A stretch of 64,000 bases of DNA from Leptospira meyeri (GTDB taxonomy: Bacteria > Spirochaetota > Leptospiria > Leptospirales > Leptospiraceae). Position 1 is the first letter of the stretch; each line of letters opens with the position of its first letter. The DNA is taken from assembly GCF_004368965.1 (NCBI RefSeq), contig NZ_SORO01000001.1, positions 2,760,001-2,824,000 on the forward strand, in the 5' to 3' direction. Shown here one piece after another: positions 1-8,982 of this stretch. A program made the translations under genes and the position numbers. Below the pieces are notes generated by a model that saw nothing but the letters and a program-made list of their open reading frames with translations, did no database searches and was not told where the DNA came from.

Positions 1-424
1 CTTCTTCAGAACCTTTGTTGATGATGATTGTTCTGTAAATAGCATTCAAACGAACACTCAGTACTTCTGCTCTTACGGTAGGATAATCTAAATGAAGAGG
101 AAAGTTTAACTCTTGTCTGAGGATGGCATTTTCAGCCTTCAATCTTTCTACATCTTTGGAAAGTTGACGGTATTCTTCCATGACGTTCAAACAAGAATCG
201 CGCTCTTCTCTGACCCTTTCAAAAGACTCTAGTTTGTTATAACTGCTTTTGATCAATGATCCAAAGGAATCAAAAGACCCAGAAAAAAAGTCGCCTACAC
301 CCTGAAAGCTGGCAATCCCTCTTACCATGAAGTTGCCGTTCCAAATTAGGGAAGTAAAGGAAAACAGGAATACGAAGAGTAGGGAAAACAATTCGTCATT
401 TTGATTGATACGATTCCACTTCAT
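1..424 (-). CDS. mreC: Rod shape-determining protein MreC (N-terminal part, cut by window edge)
   Basis: This reading frame starts at the ATG at 424-422 and stays open to base 1, giving about 141 residues of an incomplete protein. The N-terminus has a short cytoplasmic stretch (MKWNRINQ), one membrane helix (LFSLLFVFLFSFTSLIW) and then a long charged helix rich in E, R and K that looks like the MreC coiled coil. The last visible part (RAEVLSVRLNAIYRTIIINKG) matches the start of the beta-barrel domain of MreC. MreC is a periplasmic scaffold protein that links MreB to cell-wall synthesis enzymes. The C-terminal domains and any mreD lie outside the window. No mreB is present immediately upstream. 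Confidence 0.85.
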   Translation of the reverse strand, partial: MKWNRINQNDELFSLLFVFLFSFTSLIWNGNFMVRGIASFQGVGDFFSGSFDSFGSLIKSSYNKLESFERVREERDSCLNVMEEYRQLSKDVERLKAENAILRQELNFPLHLDYPTVRAEVLSVRLNAIYRTIIINKGSEE

Positions 425-490
425 GGACTTATGTCACATTAATTTTATTCGAAAGAATCTTTCAAGCGCGAATCGAATTTGGTCAATTTT

Positions 491-1117
491 TCAATGCAAG
501 AGGGTCGGAAAGAAATAAAGTGAGGCCGGGGCCTCCCATCTGGCTTCTCCCCAAATGGTTTGGAGTCCTTTTGGGTTTCGAAAAACGGTGACCTTCAGGT
601 TTGGCATCTTTGGTATAGCTACCCCTTGGACTCCCAGTTTCAGTCGGACTTCTCCGGGGCCTGGATCAACCACTTGTGCGAAATAAGTTTTTGTCCCCAA
701 TTGGACAATGGCAAATTCGCGCAGACCAAATAGTGGCCTTGGGTCATTTGCCGTTCCTAGGAATTTTGCGACCAAAGAAAGGAAACCGGGAAAATCTTTT
801 GCATCCAAAGAAGATACATACTGAAGCAAATGTTGACGGAGGTATTCTTTTGCGTGGTTGTGCGCAAGTAACATGCGGTGGCGTCTGTCCAGTTGGGAGT
901 AGAAGGCTTGGAGGAGATTTCGTTCTTCTCGATTGCAGCCTGCCCGAAATGCCAACCGGTCCAAGCGTCTGCCATGCATTCGGATCAGTTCCATTCTATG
1001 TGTGAGGTAGGCACTGGTACGAAAGGAAAGATAAAAGAAAAGAACGAGAAGGACAAGTTGTAATATGGCAAATTCCGGATCACCCTTCCAAATCCAAACA
1101 GGTCTTTCTGGAAACAT
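491..1117 (-). CDS. Membrane-anchored protein of unknown function
   Basis: I do not recognise this 208-residue protein. It has one N-terminal membrane helix (about residues 17-32, LQLVLLVLFFYLSFR). An Arg/His-rich helical region follows (about 40-100), and then a C-terminal part rich in beta strands (about 130-200). The C-terminal part, with a basic N-terminal helix before it, is faintly like PilZ/YcgR-type proteins, but I see no RxxxR...DxSxxG signature, so I do not assign that. It lies 66 bases upstream of mreC on the same strand and may be co-transcribed with it. No strong ribosome binding site precedes the ATG at 1117. Confidence 0.65.
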   Translation of the reverse strand: MFPERPVWIWKGDPEFAILQLVLLVLFFYLSFRTSAYLTHRMELIRMHGRRLDRLAFRAGCNREERNLLQAFYSQLDRRHRMLLAHNHAKEYLRQHLLQYVSSLDAKDFPGFLSLVAKFLGTANDPRPLFGLREFAIVQLGTKTYFAQVVDPGPGEVRLKLGVQGVAIPKMPNLKVTVFRNPKGLQTIWGEARWEAPASLYFFPTLLH

Positions 1118-1347
1118 TAGAGATTAGACGGAAGGGAGCGCGTTTTTGTGCTTTATCTTTTGGAAAGTGATAAGGTAACTTAATGTTAGATGGAGGAAGC
1201 TGAAAACACTGAAGGATTATTTTCGACCTGTTTTCTTTTGAACTCACTTATTTCATAAGTTTACAAGAGATCAAAGTTCAACATTGTTTTCAAAATCAAT
1301 TTTCATGCAAGAACAGAAAAACGAATTAAATAACTTAAGGAACTACA

Positions 1348-1605
1348 ATGAAATATGAAAGTCTGATAACGATGCTAGCGATTATTTTCTTTCTATTCTC
1401 TAATTGCCAGAATGAAAAGGAACTGATATTCGGAAAATCAAAAGAAACTAAAAAAAAAGAAAGGGATTGTGATCCTGTATTAACTTTCTTTATATGTGAA
1501 TCTCAATGTCAAAATGTTAACGAAAAAATTATTTCTTGTAGCTCATTAAAAGGAAGCTGTTATATCCAAAGAAATAATATATGTACCGGAAATCACAATA
1601 TGTAA
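1348..1605 (+). CDS. Small cysteine-rich lipoprotein
   Basis: This is an 85-residue protein with a hydrophobic signal peptide and a lipobox ending at Cys20 (LFSNC), so it should be lipidated and membrane-attached. The mature part has six further cysteines spread over about 40 residues, which suggests a small disulfide-stabilised domain. The function is unknown. It is very AT-rich, stands alone on the plus strand and is followed 59 bases later by the DUF2071 gene. It could be a surface lipoprotein, but nothing in the context shows its role. Confidence 0.6.
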   Translation: MKYESLITMLAIIFFLFSNCQNEKELIFGKSKETKKKERDCDPVLTFFICESQCQNVNEKIISCSSLKGSCYIQRNNICTGNHNM

Positions 1606-1664
1606 GTTATAGTTTAATAAACTTTTGAATTCGAAGTCTCAATCGAACTTCTCGGATAAATCAA

Positions 1665-2378
1665 ATGAAAAAAGAAATAGAAGATATACTATCATACAAT
1701 GACCACAGGCCTTGGGCGATGCCAAACAAAAAATGGTTTTGGTACCAGGAATGGAATGATGTTATTTTTTTACATTATAAGATTGAAGAGGAAATACTTA
1801 GGAGATTTGTTCCCGATTTTTTAGAATTGGATTCTTTTGAAGGAACTTATTGGGTTTCAGTTGTGGCTTTTACAATGAATCAAGTTCAAATGAGAAACTC
1901 AATTCCTTTGCAATACTTTTCCAATTTTCATGAAGTGAATTTAAGGACCTATGTAAGAAATAAAGATAAACCAGGTGTATACTTCTTAAGTATTGAAGCG
2001 GAAAAGTTGATTCCGACTGTTATGGCAAAAATTTTATCTGGTTTGCCTTATGAACATTCCAAGATAAAAAGAACTCCTAATTTATATTTATTGTCTGGAG
2101 ATCGAAGCAAGTTAGAGATTGACTTTCGAATAACAAAGAAAAATGAAAGTCCTAAAAGTATAGATTTATGGTTAACAGAAAGGTATTGTCTTTTTAAAGA
2201 TGACCCAAAAAATCAAAACCCATTAGAGATTCATCATAAACCTTGGGAATTGTTTGTTATCGATTTAAAAAAAATAGAGATAGGCTATAACAAGTTTAAT
2301 CACTATATAGATTTCAATCAACCTTCCTTATTTCATTATTCTCCAGGGGTAAAAGTGGTTGCATGGAATCAAAATTAG
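1665..2378 (+). CDS. DUF2071 (YqjF-like) family protein
   Basis: This 237-residue protein has the layout of the DUF2071/YqjF family. The first part has the RPWxMP and W...F.HY motifs (residues 16-40), followed by a segment with VxEGTYWVSVVAF-like strands and the motif FHEVNLRTYVR (about 88-98), which is the family hallmark. A V-Y-F-L-S-I-E stretch follows. The family resembles acetoacetate-decarboxylase-like beta barrels, and its biochemical role is not established. There is no signal peptide, so it should be cytoplasmic. The gene is 41 bases upstream of the VOC-fold gene on the same strand and the two may be co-transcribed. Confidence 0.8.
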   Translation: MKKEIEDILSYNDHRPWAMPNKKWFWYQEWNDVIFLHYKIEEEILRRFVPDFLELDSFEGTYWVSVVAFTMNQVQMRNSIPLQYFSNFHEVNLRTYVRNKDKPGVYFLSIEAEKLIPTVMAKILSGLPYEHSKIKRTPNLYLLSGDRSKLEIDFRITKKNESPKSIDLWLTERYCLFKDDPKNQNPLEIHHKPWELFVIDLKKIEIGYNKFNHYIDFNQPSLFHYSPGVKVVAWNQN

Positions 2379-2419
2379 ATCTGATACAATCTTTGAGATA
2401 AAATTAAAAAAGACCTAAA

Positions 2420-3112
2420 ATGATATCAAGTTTTGACCATTTCCTTCTCTATTCTAATGAAATCGAAAAGACATTCCAATTTCTAAAAAACAATTTTTCA
2501 CTAATAACACTTACACCTCTAACGAATTATGGATACTTTCAGAGTGGGATGTTTGCCTTTAAAAACGGTATCTTGGAAATCCTTTGGTACGAAAACAAAA
2601 CGAAGGAAGAACAAAATAGCCTTTCTAAAAATGAATTTGTTGGATTTGCTCTATCGTCTGATTTGAATATAAGAAATACCAAAAGAGAGTTGGAAAAATT
2701 AAAATTAGTTTCTTCTGAAATAATAGAACAAAAGATTTTCGACGCAAAAAATAAAGAAGTGGTCATATCGGAAATTCTAATGTTGGATCATTTTTTGGGC
2801 GATTTTCAAACATTCTTTATTGAATATAAAAGCGATTTTTTAAGTAAAAAATTTGAAGAACAATCTATAATTTCTCCGTGGGAAATCGATGCATTTATTT
2901 TAGAAACAGTCAAGCCTGTGGAAACGCAGAATGGTTTTTTGAAATTAGGTTTCAATGAGGAGGAGGATACTAACGTCTCAGATTCCAATCAAATTAAAGT
3001 CAAAATTCAAAAAACAGAATCTAGAAATTTTATTTCCTCTTTTGTAATTGAATCCAAAGAAGGTAAGGTCGATATTTTAGAAGTTCTAAATGACATTAAT
3101 GGATTTAAATAG
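2420..3112 (+). CDS. Glyoxalase/VOC-fold protein
   Basis: This 230-residue protein begins with ISSFDHFLLYSNEIEKTFQFL, a typical first strand and helix of the vicinal-oxygen-chelate fold in which an early His binds metal or sits in the active site. Strands around residues 37-56 (YFQSGMFAFKNGILEILWYE) end in a Glu, as in the beta-alpha-beta-beta-beta module. The remaining half is divergent, and I cannot point to a complete metal triad. It is probably a glyoxalase-like-domain protein with unknown substrate. It has no signal peptide and follows the DUF2071 gene closely. Confidence 0.6.
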   Translation: MISSFDHFLLYSNEIEKTFQFLKNNFSLITLTPLTNYGYFQSGMFAFKNGILEILWYENKTKEEQNSLSKNEFVGFALSSDLNIRNTKRELEKLKLVSSEIIEQKIFDAKNKEVVISEILMLDHFLGDFQTFFIEYKSDFLSKKFEEQSIISPWEIDAFILETVKPVETQNGFLKLGFNEEEDTNVSDSNQIKVKIQKTESRNFISSFVIESKEGKVDILEVLNDINGFK

Positions 3113-3178
3113 GTATAGAATTTGGATTAAAAATCAATATCTTTGTTTAGGTAACTAGTGTTCTTTACTGTTTAAAAT

Positions 3179-3270
3179 CCCCGCGCCAGCGATTGGAGCG
3201 GAAATCCTTTCCTGAACGAAAAGACTTTTGTAATCAAATCGAATCGGAAAGATTGGAGCGGAAAGCGCGG
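3179..3270. repeat. Direct repeat element framed by an inverted repeat
   Basis: The 14-mer GATTGGAGCGGAAA occurs twice, at 3191-3204 and 3251-3264, exactly 60 bases apart. The pair is framed by CCGCGC (3181-3186) and GCGCGG (3265-3270), which are complementary. The segment is much richer in GC than the flanking DNA and lies in the 190-base gap between the convergent VOC and MFS genes. It looks like an intergenic dispersed repeat and may also act as a structured transcript end. I see no tRNA or protein coding in it. Confidence 0.5.
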
Positions 3271-3302
3271 TCATGGCGTCGATGGATTTTTTAAACGCCA
3301 AA

Positions 3303-4478
3303 TCAAAGTGAGGCGCCCTCATTGTTCCGACCTAATAAAGCGAAAAGGCCAAGAATTGGGCCTATTGCAAGTAGCAAGTAAAGATATTGAAAGTTTATTT
3401 TGTCTGAAAAGGAACTTATGAGTTGAATGCTAACAATTGTGATCGAAAAACCAATACAATTTACTATTGTCAATGCAGAACCTTTTGAATCTTCGGGTGC
3501 ACTTTGTGCAACTAATGTGGAAAACAAAGGAGAATCGGCAATCACTACCAGTCCCCAAAAGAATAAAAATAAGATAAATAAAAGAAAAGAATCAGATAAT
3601 AAAAAAAATGGCGATAACAAACAACATAAACAAGAAAGAAAAAGTGAAATGGTTGCAATTTTTTTTGCACCATAACGGTGGGAAATGATTCCGCTAATGA
3701 CACAGGAGATTGTACCCGATCCAATGATAAGAAACGATAATAAGGGAATGTTTAAATTTATATTTTGATACTGTTTTGTGTAAGATAGGAGGATTACTGG
3801 AATGGATGTCCATAAAGCATATAACTCCCACATATGCCCGAAATATCCAAAAGAGGCAGTGCGGAAATTTTTATTCTTAAAGCTCTTTATAAAAGCTCCA
3901 AATTTTAGTTTTTGACCAATTTTACGATATGGACCATCAGGAACGAAAAACAAAATTATAAGACCTCCACCTAACGATAAAGTTGAAGTAGTATATAAAA
4001 CATACTTCCAGGGAAATCCTATTGATAGTGCTTTTAATAAATGAGGAAAGGCAGTTCCGAATACTAATGCACCAACTAATAAACCTAATGATTTTCCAAG
4101 GTCTGCTTGAAAATAGTCGGATGCTATTTTCATTCCTACAGGATAAATTCCAGCAAGAAAGAAACCGGTCAACAGCCTGAAGGAAAAAATTTCTATTGGT
4201 TGGATTGTTTTTATTGTGATTCCGAGATTAAAAAGTCCAGCCAAAAGTGAACAAATAAAAAATACTAATGATGGAGAAATACGATCTGAAATATTGAAAA
4301 TTGCGAATACTAAAGTACCTATGATGAATCCAAATTGTATTGAACTTGTTAGGTTAGCTAAAAAGTTTTGTTCAAGATGTAAATCTTTTGCCAAGTCGGA
4401 TATAATCGAGTTTCCAGCAAACCAAAGCGACGTACATAAAAATTGTGCAACAATTATTATTGGTAGGGTGAGTCTCAT
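3303..4478 (-). CDS. Major facilitator superfamily transporter
   Basis: This 391-residue protein is almost entirely hydrophobic, with about 12 predicted membrane helices arranged in two halves. The start (RLTLPIIIVAQFLCTSLWFAGNSIISDL) and the motif-A-like region after the second helix (IFNISDRIS) are typical of MFS carriers. In the second half, HRYGAKKI is the equivalent loop. The substrate cannot be read from the sequence. It is the last gene of a minus-strand run and lies 54 bases downstream of the exported protein gene. Confidence 0.85.
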   Translation of the reverse strand: MRLTLPIIIVAQFLCTSLWFAGNSIISDLAKDLHLEQNFLANLTSSIQFGFIIGTLVFAIFNISDRISPSLVFFICSLLAGLFNLGITIKTIQPIEIFSFRLLTGFFLAGIYPVGMKIASDYFQADLGKSLGLLVGALVFGTAFPHLLKALSIGFPWKYVLYTTSTLSLGGGLIILFFVPDGPYRKIGQKLKFGAFIKSFKNKNFRTASFGYFGHMWELYALWTSIPVILLSYTKQYQNINLNIPLLSFLIIGSGTISCVISGIISHRYGAKKIATISLFLSCLCCLLSPFFLLSDSFLLFILFLFFWGLVVIADSPLFSTLVAQSAPEDSKGSALTIVNCIGFSITIVSIQLISSFSDKINFQYLYLLLAIGPILGLFALLGRNNEGASL

Positions 4479-4532
4479 GTGTTATTTTATAAGTTTACGA
4501 TTGTATCGAATTAAGGCAACTATGCTCGTCAC

Positions 4533-5345
4533 TTAATCTGTCAAATCAACTTCCTCGAAAATTTCCGTTTGGTGGCGAAACATCCAAAGTTTATCACCAG
4601 CATAAAAATTGATGAATCCATCTCGTAATTCGAATTGGGAGATACGTCGTAGCAACAAGTTTTGTTCGAATTGCATTTCTGTGGGAAGATCAATCACAAG
4701 GATACGGCGTGAGGTGATGATGGTTACTTTGTCATAGAGGTTGGCAAATGCCCGAAGGGTTTCCTGTTCGAGGCTAATGGTCTCCCAACGGTTCGTATAA
4801 CTGTTGTATAAATAGAGTTTGCGATCGCTTGCCACAAGAGCGGCTTTGTGACCCATTGCCACTTCGTATCGTTCTTCCCCAAAGATATGACCTTTTTCCC
4901 ATTCTGTGCTTGTATTACTCACACCTAACAGATTTTTTTGGGAGACAATTATACATAAATCACCAAAACATTTTGAGTAACGAACATGTTCACCTCTTGT
5001 GGAATATGCGACTTCCGTGCCATCAGATAAAAAAGCCTTTAAGGACAAATGGCCTTCGACAAAGTTTATCGTTGTTTGGATATATGGATAAGCAGTTTTG
5101 TCTGTGGGTGCATTGGAGAATACCGTTATATCTTGTTTGGCGGGAACGGAAGGAACGTGGAGGTCTGGATTTGGTCTTTGCGGTAGTCTATTTCGGTTTT
5201 GACTGAGTGTGTCGATATAATAGATATCTCCGTCAAATTGGTCGGGATTGGCGACAAGGGATGGGGATAATCCAATAGAGAAGGAAAAAATGATAATGAC
5301 TGAAAGTAATTTTAGAAACTGATTTGTATGCAACCTAGAGAGCAT
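4533..5345 (-). CDS. Exported protein of unknown function
   Basis: I choose the start at 5345 (MLSRLHTNQF), because the next in-frame start upstream (5402) would run 25 bases into the preceding gene and would put 19 residues in front of a normal signal peptide. The signal peptide has a hydrophobic core LLSVIIIFSFSIGL and a likely cut after SLVA. The mature protein (about 240 residues) is rich in beta strands with repeated short units such as AALVASDRKLYLYNSYTNRW, reminiscent of a small propeller or WD-like fold. No family is recognised. It is likely co-transcribed with the LOG-family gene 32 bases upstream. Confidence 0.65.
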   Translation of the reverse strand: MLSRLHTNQFLKLLSVIIIFSFSIGLSPSLVANPDQFDGDIYYIDTLSQNRNRLPQRPNPDLHVPSVPAKQDITVFSNAPTDKTAYPYIQTTINFVEGHLSLKAFLSDGTEVAYSTRGEHVRYSKCFGDLCIIVSQKNLLGVSNTSTEWEKGHIFGEERYEVAMGHKAALVASDRKLYLYNSYTNRWETISLEQETLRAFANLYDKVTIITSRRILVIDLPTEMQFEQNLLLRRISQFELRDGFINFYAGDKLWMFRHQTEIFEEVDLTD

Positions 5346-5377
5346 TGACTTCTGTGACCCTTGCCAGTGAATCTCTA

Positions 5378-5968
5378 TTAGATGGCATCTTCCGACAACC
5401 ATTTCTCTGTAGTAGACGGGGAATAGTTTTGTAAGTGAGAGAGTATGTCTTTCGTTTCACTTAGGATGAGCACGAGATTCATGTTTTCTTTTTTTAAAAA
5501 ACCGGCTTCCACCATGGATTGGAACATTTGGACCAGAGGGTTATAAAACCCATTCCAATTCAATAAAACAACGGGTTTGTAATGTAAACCTAATTGAGAC
5601 CATGTGATCACTTCAAAAAACTCCTCCATGGTTCCGAATCCGCCCGGTAACACAACAAAGGCGTCCGACAAATCAAACATTTTGCGTTTTCTTTCGTGCA
5701 TACTGTCTACAAGAATTAGATTGCCTAATCCACTATGCTCAATTTCTTTCTTTTTTAAAAATTTGGGAAGTATTCCGGTAACCGATCCGTTTTTTGATAA
5801 ACAGCCATTGGCCACAGCCCCCATCAGACCGACACTGGCTCCGCCATAGACCAGACCAATTTGTTGATTTGCTAGGTATTCACCTAATTCATATGCGGCG
5901 GTCATAAAGTTTGGATCAAACCCGGGTGCAGAACCGCAGTATACGGCAATGTTTTTAATTTGATTCAT
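5378..5968 (-). CDS. LOG-family protein (cytokinin riboside 5'-monophosphate phosphoribohydrolase type)
   Basis: This 196-residue protein has the full LOG signature: GGASVGLMG at residues 42-50, MHERK at 90-94 and PGGFGTMEE at 108-116. Proteins of this family hydrolyse the N-glycosidic bond of nucleoside 5'-monophosphates, releasing a free base and ribose 5-phosphate. Bacterial members are general nucleotide phosphoribohydrolases whose physiological substrate is often unknown. The length is normal and it should be cytoplasmic. It overlaps the HEAT-like gene upstream by 14 bases, so translation is probably coupled. Confidence 0.92.
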   Translation of the reverse strand: MNQIKNIAVYCGSAPGFDPNFMTAAYELGEYLANQQIGLVYGGASVGLMGAVANGCLSKNGSVTGILPKFLKKKEIEHSGLGNLILVDSMHERKRKMFDLSDAFVVLPGGFGTMEEFFEVITWSQLGLHYKPVVLLNWNGFYNPLVQMFQSMVEAGFLKKENMNLVLILSETKDILSHLQNYSPSTTEKWLSEDAI

Positions 5969-7097
5969 TGGGTATTTGTTCTTTATAGTAAAGTGTATTT
6001 AGGATAAAATTGTTAATATCAATGTCTTGCATTCCGTGATGGTTGATTCTTAAAAAACACTTTCGACGAGCTTCGATAAGTTTATTAATCAAAATTTGTT
6101 TATCAATCGAATTTGAAAAAAAATCCAACGGATGAATTGTGTGAGACTCACCTTTATTTTGTATCATTTTTTCTATTTCAGTCATCAGTTTGGAATCAGA
6201 AAAATCATTGGAACTTTCACCATATTTCTTTTTTAATTTTCCAATAAAAAAATCATAACTTTGGTTTTTTACATAATTTTGTTCACTAAAAAAATAATTC
6301 TCAGTTTCTTTGGAAAGAGACTTCGGCTTTAGCTTTAGATACAGTTCTTTTCCAATGGGACCAACATTATCAAGCAAAATGTAAGTTTCGTTCACAAAGG
6401 TGAGATGGTCATTCTCCGTTTCTAACATTGTATAGATATCGTTAGCGCAATCTGGTGTACAAATCCTTCTTAAGATGCTTGTTATCGATTGTCTAAGTTT
6501 TGCGTCCGTCTCCGTTTTGAGCATTTTCAGTAAATGCGGAACACTCTGGTCACCATAAACTCCATAAAGATGCGTTCTTTGTGCGTGTGCATCCACCATG
6601 GTCACATGTTGCGGAATAAAAAAAGATTTAGTTTCATTTTGTAAAAATCTTTTATCAATTGAGTATAAAAAATTTGGAATTTTTTTTTCGCTTAAGAATA
6701 ATGCCAAACGAAAGTACTGTTGTGTGTTTTGTATGATAATTGGACTTTGAAAATCTATTGTTTCATATGCCTTTTCTATGAGATCAATTTCTTCCTTTTC
6801 TGGATTTGATAGTGCTAAATACCAACTTAAATCGAGCAAGATCATTTGGTTTGGTGATTTAGAAGATAATTCATTTTTTAGTTTTGTTCGGATAATCGGT
6901 AGTGAGGTGGATTTTTTTTCAGAAAATTTTTTCCAGTTGGAATCCATTAGCGAATTAAAATTTTCAATTTCAGTTTTGTCTTCGGATGTTCTGATTGTAC
7001 GAATTGACTCAATAGAATGAATAACGTCTTCCTCATAACTCTCAGGAAAGAGGCTTGTGCTTGTTAAAAATATAAGACTAATAAACCAATTTTTCAT
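5955..7097 (-). CDS. Exported HEAT-repeat-like protein
   Basis: I start this protein at 7097, because its ATG overlaps the stop of the DUF4846 gene as ATGA and is followed directly by a signal peptide (KNWFISLIFLTSTSLFPES). The longer frame from 7136 would add 13 residues in front of it. The 380-residue product is rich in helices. Around the middle, the segment SVPHLLKMLKTETDAKLRQS followed by a second helix pair is HEAT-repeat-like. I recognise no catalytic motif. It probably acts in the periplasm as a binding or scaffold protein and is part of the minus-strand operon with DUF4846 and LOG. Confidence 0.65.
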   Translation of the reverse strand: MKNWFISLIFLTSTSLFPESYEEDVIHSIESIRTIRTSEDKTEIENFNSLMDSNWKKFSEKKSTSLPIIRTKLKNELSSKSPNQMILLDLSWYLALSNPEKEEIDLIEKAYETIDFQSPIIIQNTQQYFRLALFLSEKKIPNFLYSIDKRFLQNETKSFFIPQHVTMVDAHAQRTHLYGVYGDQSVPHLLKMLKTETDAKLRQSITSILRRICTPDCANDIYTMLETENDHLTFVNETYILLDNVGPIGKELYLKLKPKSLSKETENYFFSEQNYVKNQSYDFFIGKLKKKYGESSNDFSDSKLMTEIEKMIQNKGESHTIHPLDFFSNSIDKQILINKLIEARRKCFLRINHHGMQDIDINNFILNTLYYKEQIPNESN

Positions 7098-7930
7098 TTT
7101 ACAAATCCATAAATTTCTTTTGTTGGGAATTCCCATTCTGGAGTAGGGAAGGTTTGGTTTTGAGGAATTTCAAACCAAGGTGAAAATTTACCTTCTGACT
7201 TTAGAATATGCATCTCTTGGGAAGGCATATAACTTTGTGCCAGAAGAAATAAAGTTTGTCCACCTTTTCCTGTTACTTGGTCAACGATTAAAATCACATG
7301 ACCAGGGGAACCGGCTTCAATCCAAACGTCTCCTGGTTTTAAATCAGCAATTTGTTTTTTCTTTAATTCTGATTTTAAGGAAATGGTTCCGGCATAAGTA
7401 TAAATAAATCGTAAATACTCTTCAAAAACATCACGACCTGTGCCTCTTTTGAATTTTCCTTTTTTCCATTGGGTTTTGTTCCCATTGACTTGCACTCTTT
7501 CTCCTTTGGCAAATTTTAAAAAATCAACATTCATCCCATTGCTGATTTTAAAATGGATTTTTTCATACTGTTTGAAGGCATAAAAATACTCGGCTCGTAA
7601 TTTCATCACTGCATCTGCACATTGGATTAAGTCGACTTTGAGAAGTGGAAAATCTAAAACTGCAACATGGACCTCGTTAGTCTTAGTTCTTCCATCAAAG
7701 AGATGAACTGGACTTCCTTTCGGTTTTAAAGGATAACTTTGTAAAAAATGTGCAAAACTATCTTTAGGATAATTGACTCTTTGGAATTCCTTTGGAGCCG
7801 GAAAACGTTCTTGAATGGAATCAGCAAATAAATTTGGGACCACAACAAAGATAATGATAAAAACAACCCAAACCGAAAATCTACGATTTGGAATTTGATT
7901 TTTGATAAAAAAAGAAATGTATGTTTTCAT
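7094..7930 (-). CDS. DUF4846 family exported protein
   Basis: This 278-residue protein carries an N-terminal hydrophobic segment (about 18-36, signal peptide or anchor) and then the DUF4846 domain over its full length. Recognisable blocks are SYPLKPKGSPVHLFDG (65-80), the QCADAVMKLRAEYFYA block (103-118), GDVWIEAGSPGHVILIVD (200-217), QSYMPSQEMHIL (232-243) and TPEWEF (263-268). The conserved Cys, Arg, His and Gln residues suggest an enzyme-like fold related to NlpC/P60-type proteins, but the activity of the family is not established. It lies 16 bases downstream of the alcohol dehydrogenase and overlaps the next gene by 4 bases. Confidence 0.85.
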   Translation of the reverse strand: MKTYISFFIKNQIPNRRFSVWVVFIIIFVVVPNLFADSIQERFPAPKEFQRVNYPKDSFAHFLQSYPLKPKGSPVHLFDGRTKTNEVHVAVLDFPLLKVDLIQCADAVMKLRAEYFYAFKQYEKIHFKISNGMNVDFLKFAKGERVQVNGNKTQWKKGKFKRGTGRDVFEEYLRFIYTYAGTISLKSELKKKQIADLKPGDVWIEAGSPGHVILIVDQVTGKGGQTLFLLAQSYMPSQEMHILKSEGKFSPWFEIPQNQTFPTPEWEFPTKEIYGFVK

Positions 7931-7946
7931 ATTGATTAGGCTTATT

Positions 7947-8969
7947 TCATTTTGTAATCACAAGTTTGATAGACTCTTCTAACCAAGCATCCTTGGCATC
8001 ATGAAAGGAAACTTGGTTTGTAACAATTTTTTCTGGAGTAAATTCACCAGAAAGTATGAACGGATACAACGCCTCCATGGAATCTTTAGATTCGACTCTT
8101 CCCAAATGAATTTCTACACCTTGGTTGTACATTTCTAAATAAGGAATTTCCCATTGGTTGGTCCAAAAGATAGAAGCAGAGCTAAAGATGGCATTTCGTC
8201 CTAGGGAACGAACGGCAAAATCCCAACCAAGTTTATTTGCTGATGCGTCACAGACCAAATCATACTTTTTAGTTGGTTTTGGAAATTGGACAAAATGTTC
8301 TACAGGAATTCCTAAAGATTCCGCTAATTGAACTCGTGTTGGATTTGTATCAACATAGATCACTTCAGCTTTCTTTGTTTGGTGGAGAAATAAGGCTGTG
8401 TAAAGTCCAATACTTCCTGCGTGACCTCCTACTACCAAAACTTTTGGATTTTTTTTTTGGTTTAAAAACCTTCCTGCAAGTTTCCAAACTTCGGCAATAT
8501 TATCACTAAGGCTTGCAATTCCTACGGGATTGATTTTTTTATCAATCTCAAGTAGCATTTGTTTGGCGAAAGGAATTTTGATTTCATCTGCAATGGCTCC
8601 ACCAAAGGAATGAGCACCCGGTGGCATTCCATACCCAGAAGTGTAAGGTACAGATTCGCAGGAATTGGAATGATGAATCAGACAAGCGGGGCAGGTTCCA
8701 CAAGAAATTTGAAAGGTACTTGCTACAATCATACCCTCTGAATATAAATTGGTTAGGTCTTCTGAGACCGATTTGATTTTGCCAATAAACTCATGTCCCA
8801 CAGGAAACGGTGCACGAAATAAAGTTTCTCCCCGAAGGATGGGTAAATCCAAATCACAACGGGCAATGGCAATGGGTTCCAAAATGACTTGGTTTTCACT
8901 TGTGATTACGGGTGGTTGGGTCTCTTCCCATTCTAAGATACCTTTTTTACGAAACATCAATCGACGCAT
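7947..8969 (-). CDS. Zinc-dependent medium-chain alcohol dehydrogenase
   Basis: This is a medium-chain dehydrogenase/reductase of about 340 residues. The catalytic zinc site is represented by RCDLDLP and GHEF near the N-terminus. A structural zinc loop, CGTCPACLIHHSNSC, supplies four cysteines. The cofactor-binding region is VLVVGGHAGSIGLY, followed by an acidic residue (YVDTNPTR), which suggests NAD rather than NADP. The true start is the ATG at 8969, preceded by a GAGGGG ribosome binding site; a TTG further upstream would read through a palindromic operator. The alcohol or aldehyde substrate is unknown. Confidence 0.88.
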   Translation of the reverse strand: MRRLMFRKKGILEWEETQPPVITSENQVILEPIAIARCDLDLPILRGETLFRAPFPVGHEFIGKIKSVSEDLTNLYSEGMIVASTFQISCGTCPACLIHHSNSCESVPYTSGYGMPPGAHSFGGAIADEIKIPFAKQMLLEIDKKINPVGIASLSDNIAEVWKLAGRFLNQKKNPKVLVVGGHAGSIGLYTALFLHQTKKAEVIYVDTNPTRVQLAESLGIPVEHFVQFPKPTKKYDLVCDASANKLGWDFAVRSLGRNAIFSSASIFWTNQWEIPYLEMYNQGVEIHLGRVESKDSMEALYPFILSGEFTPEKIVTNQVSFHDAKDAWLEESIKLVITK

Positions 8970-8982
8970 AAAACACCCCTCG

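Noticed and set aside
3179..3270. A tRNA or other structural RNA gene in the GC-rich intergenic element
   Set aside because: No cloverleaf, T-loop or CCA end can be drawn; the feature is better described as a direct repeat pair.
4829..5206. A plus-strand frame of 125 codons inside the exported-protein gene
   Set aside because: It lies antisense to a frame with a clear signal peptide and operon spacing, and its protein shows no motif.
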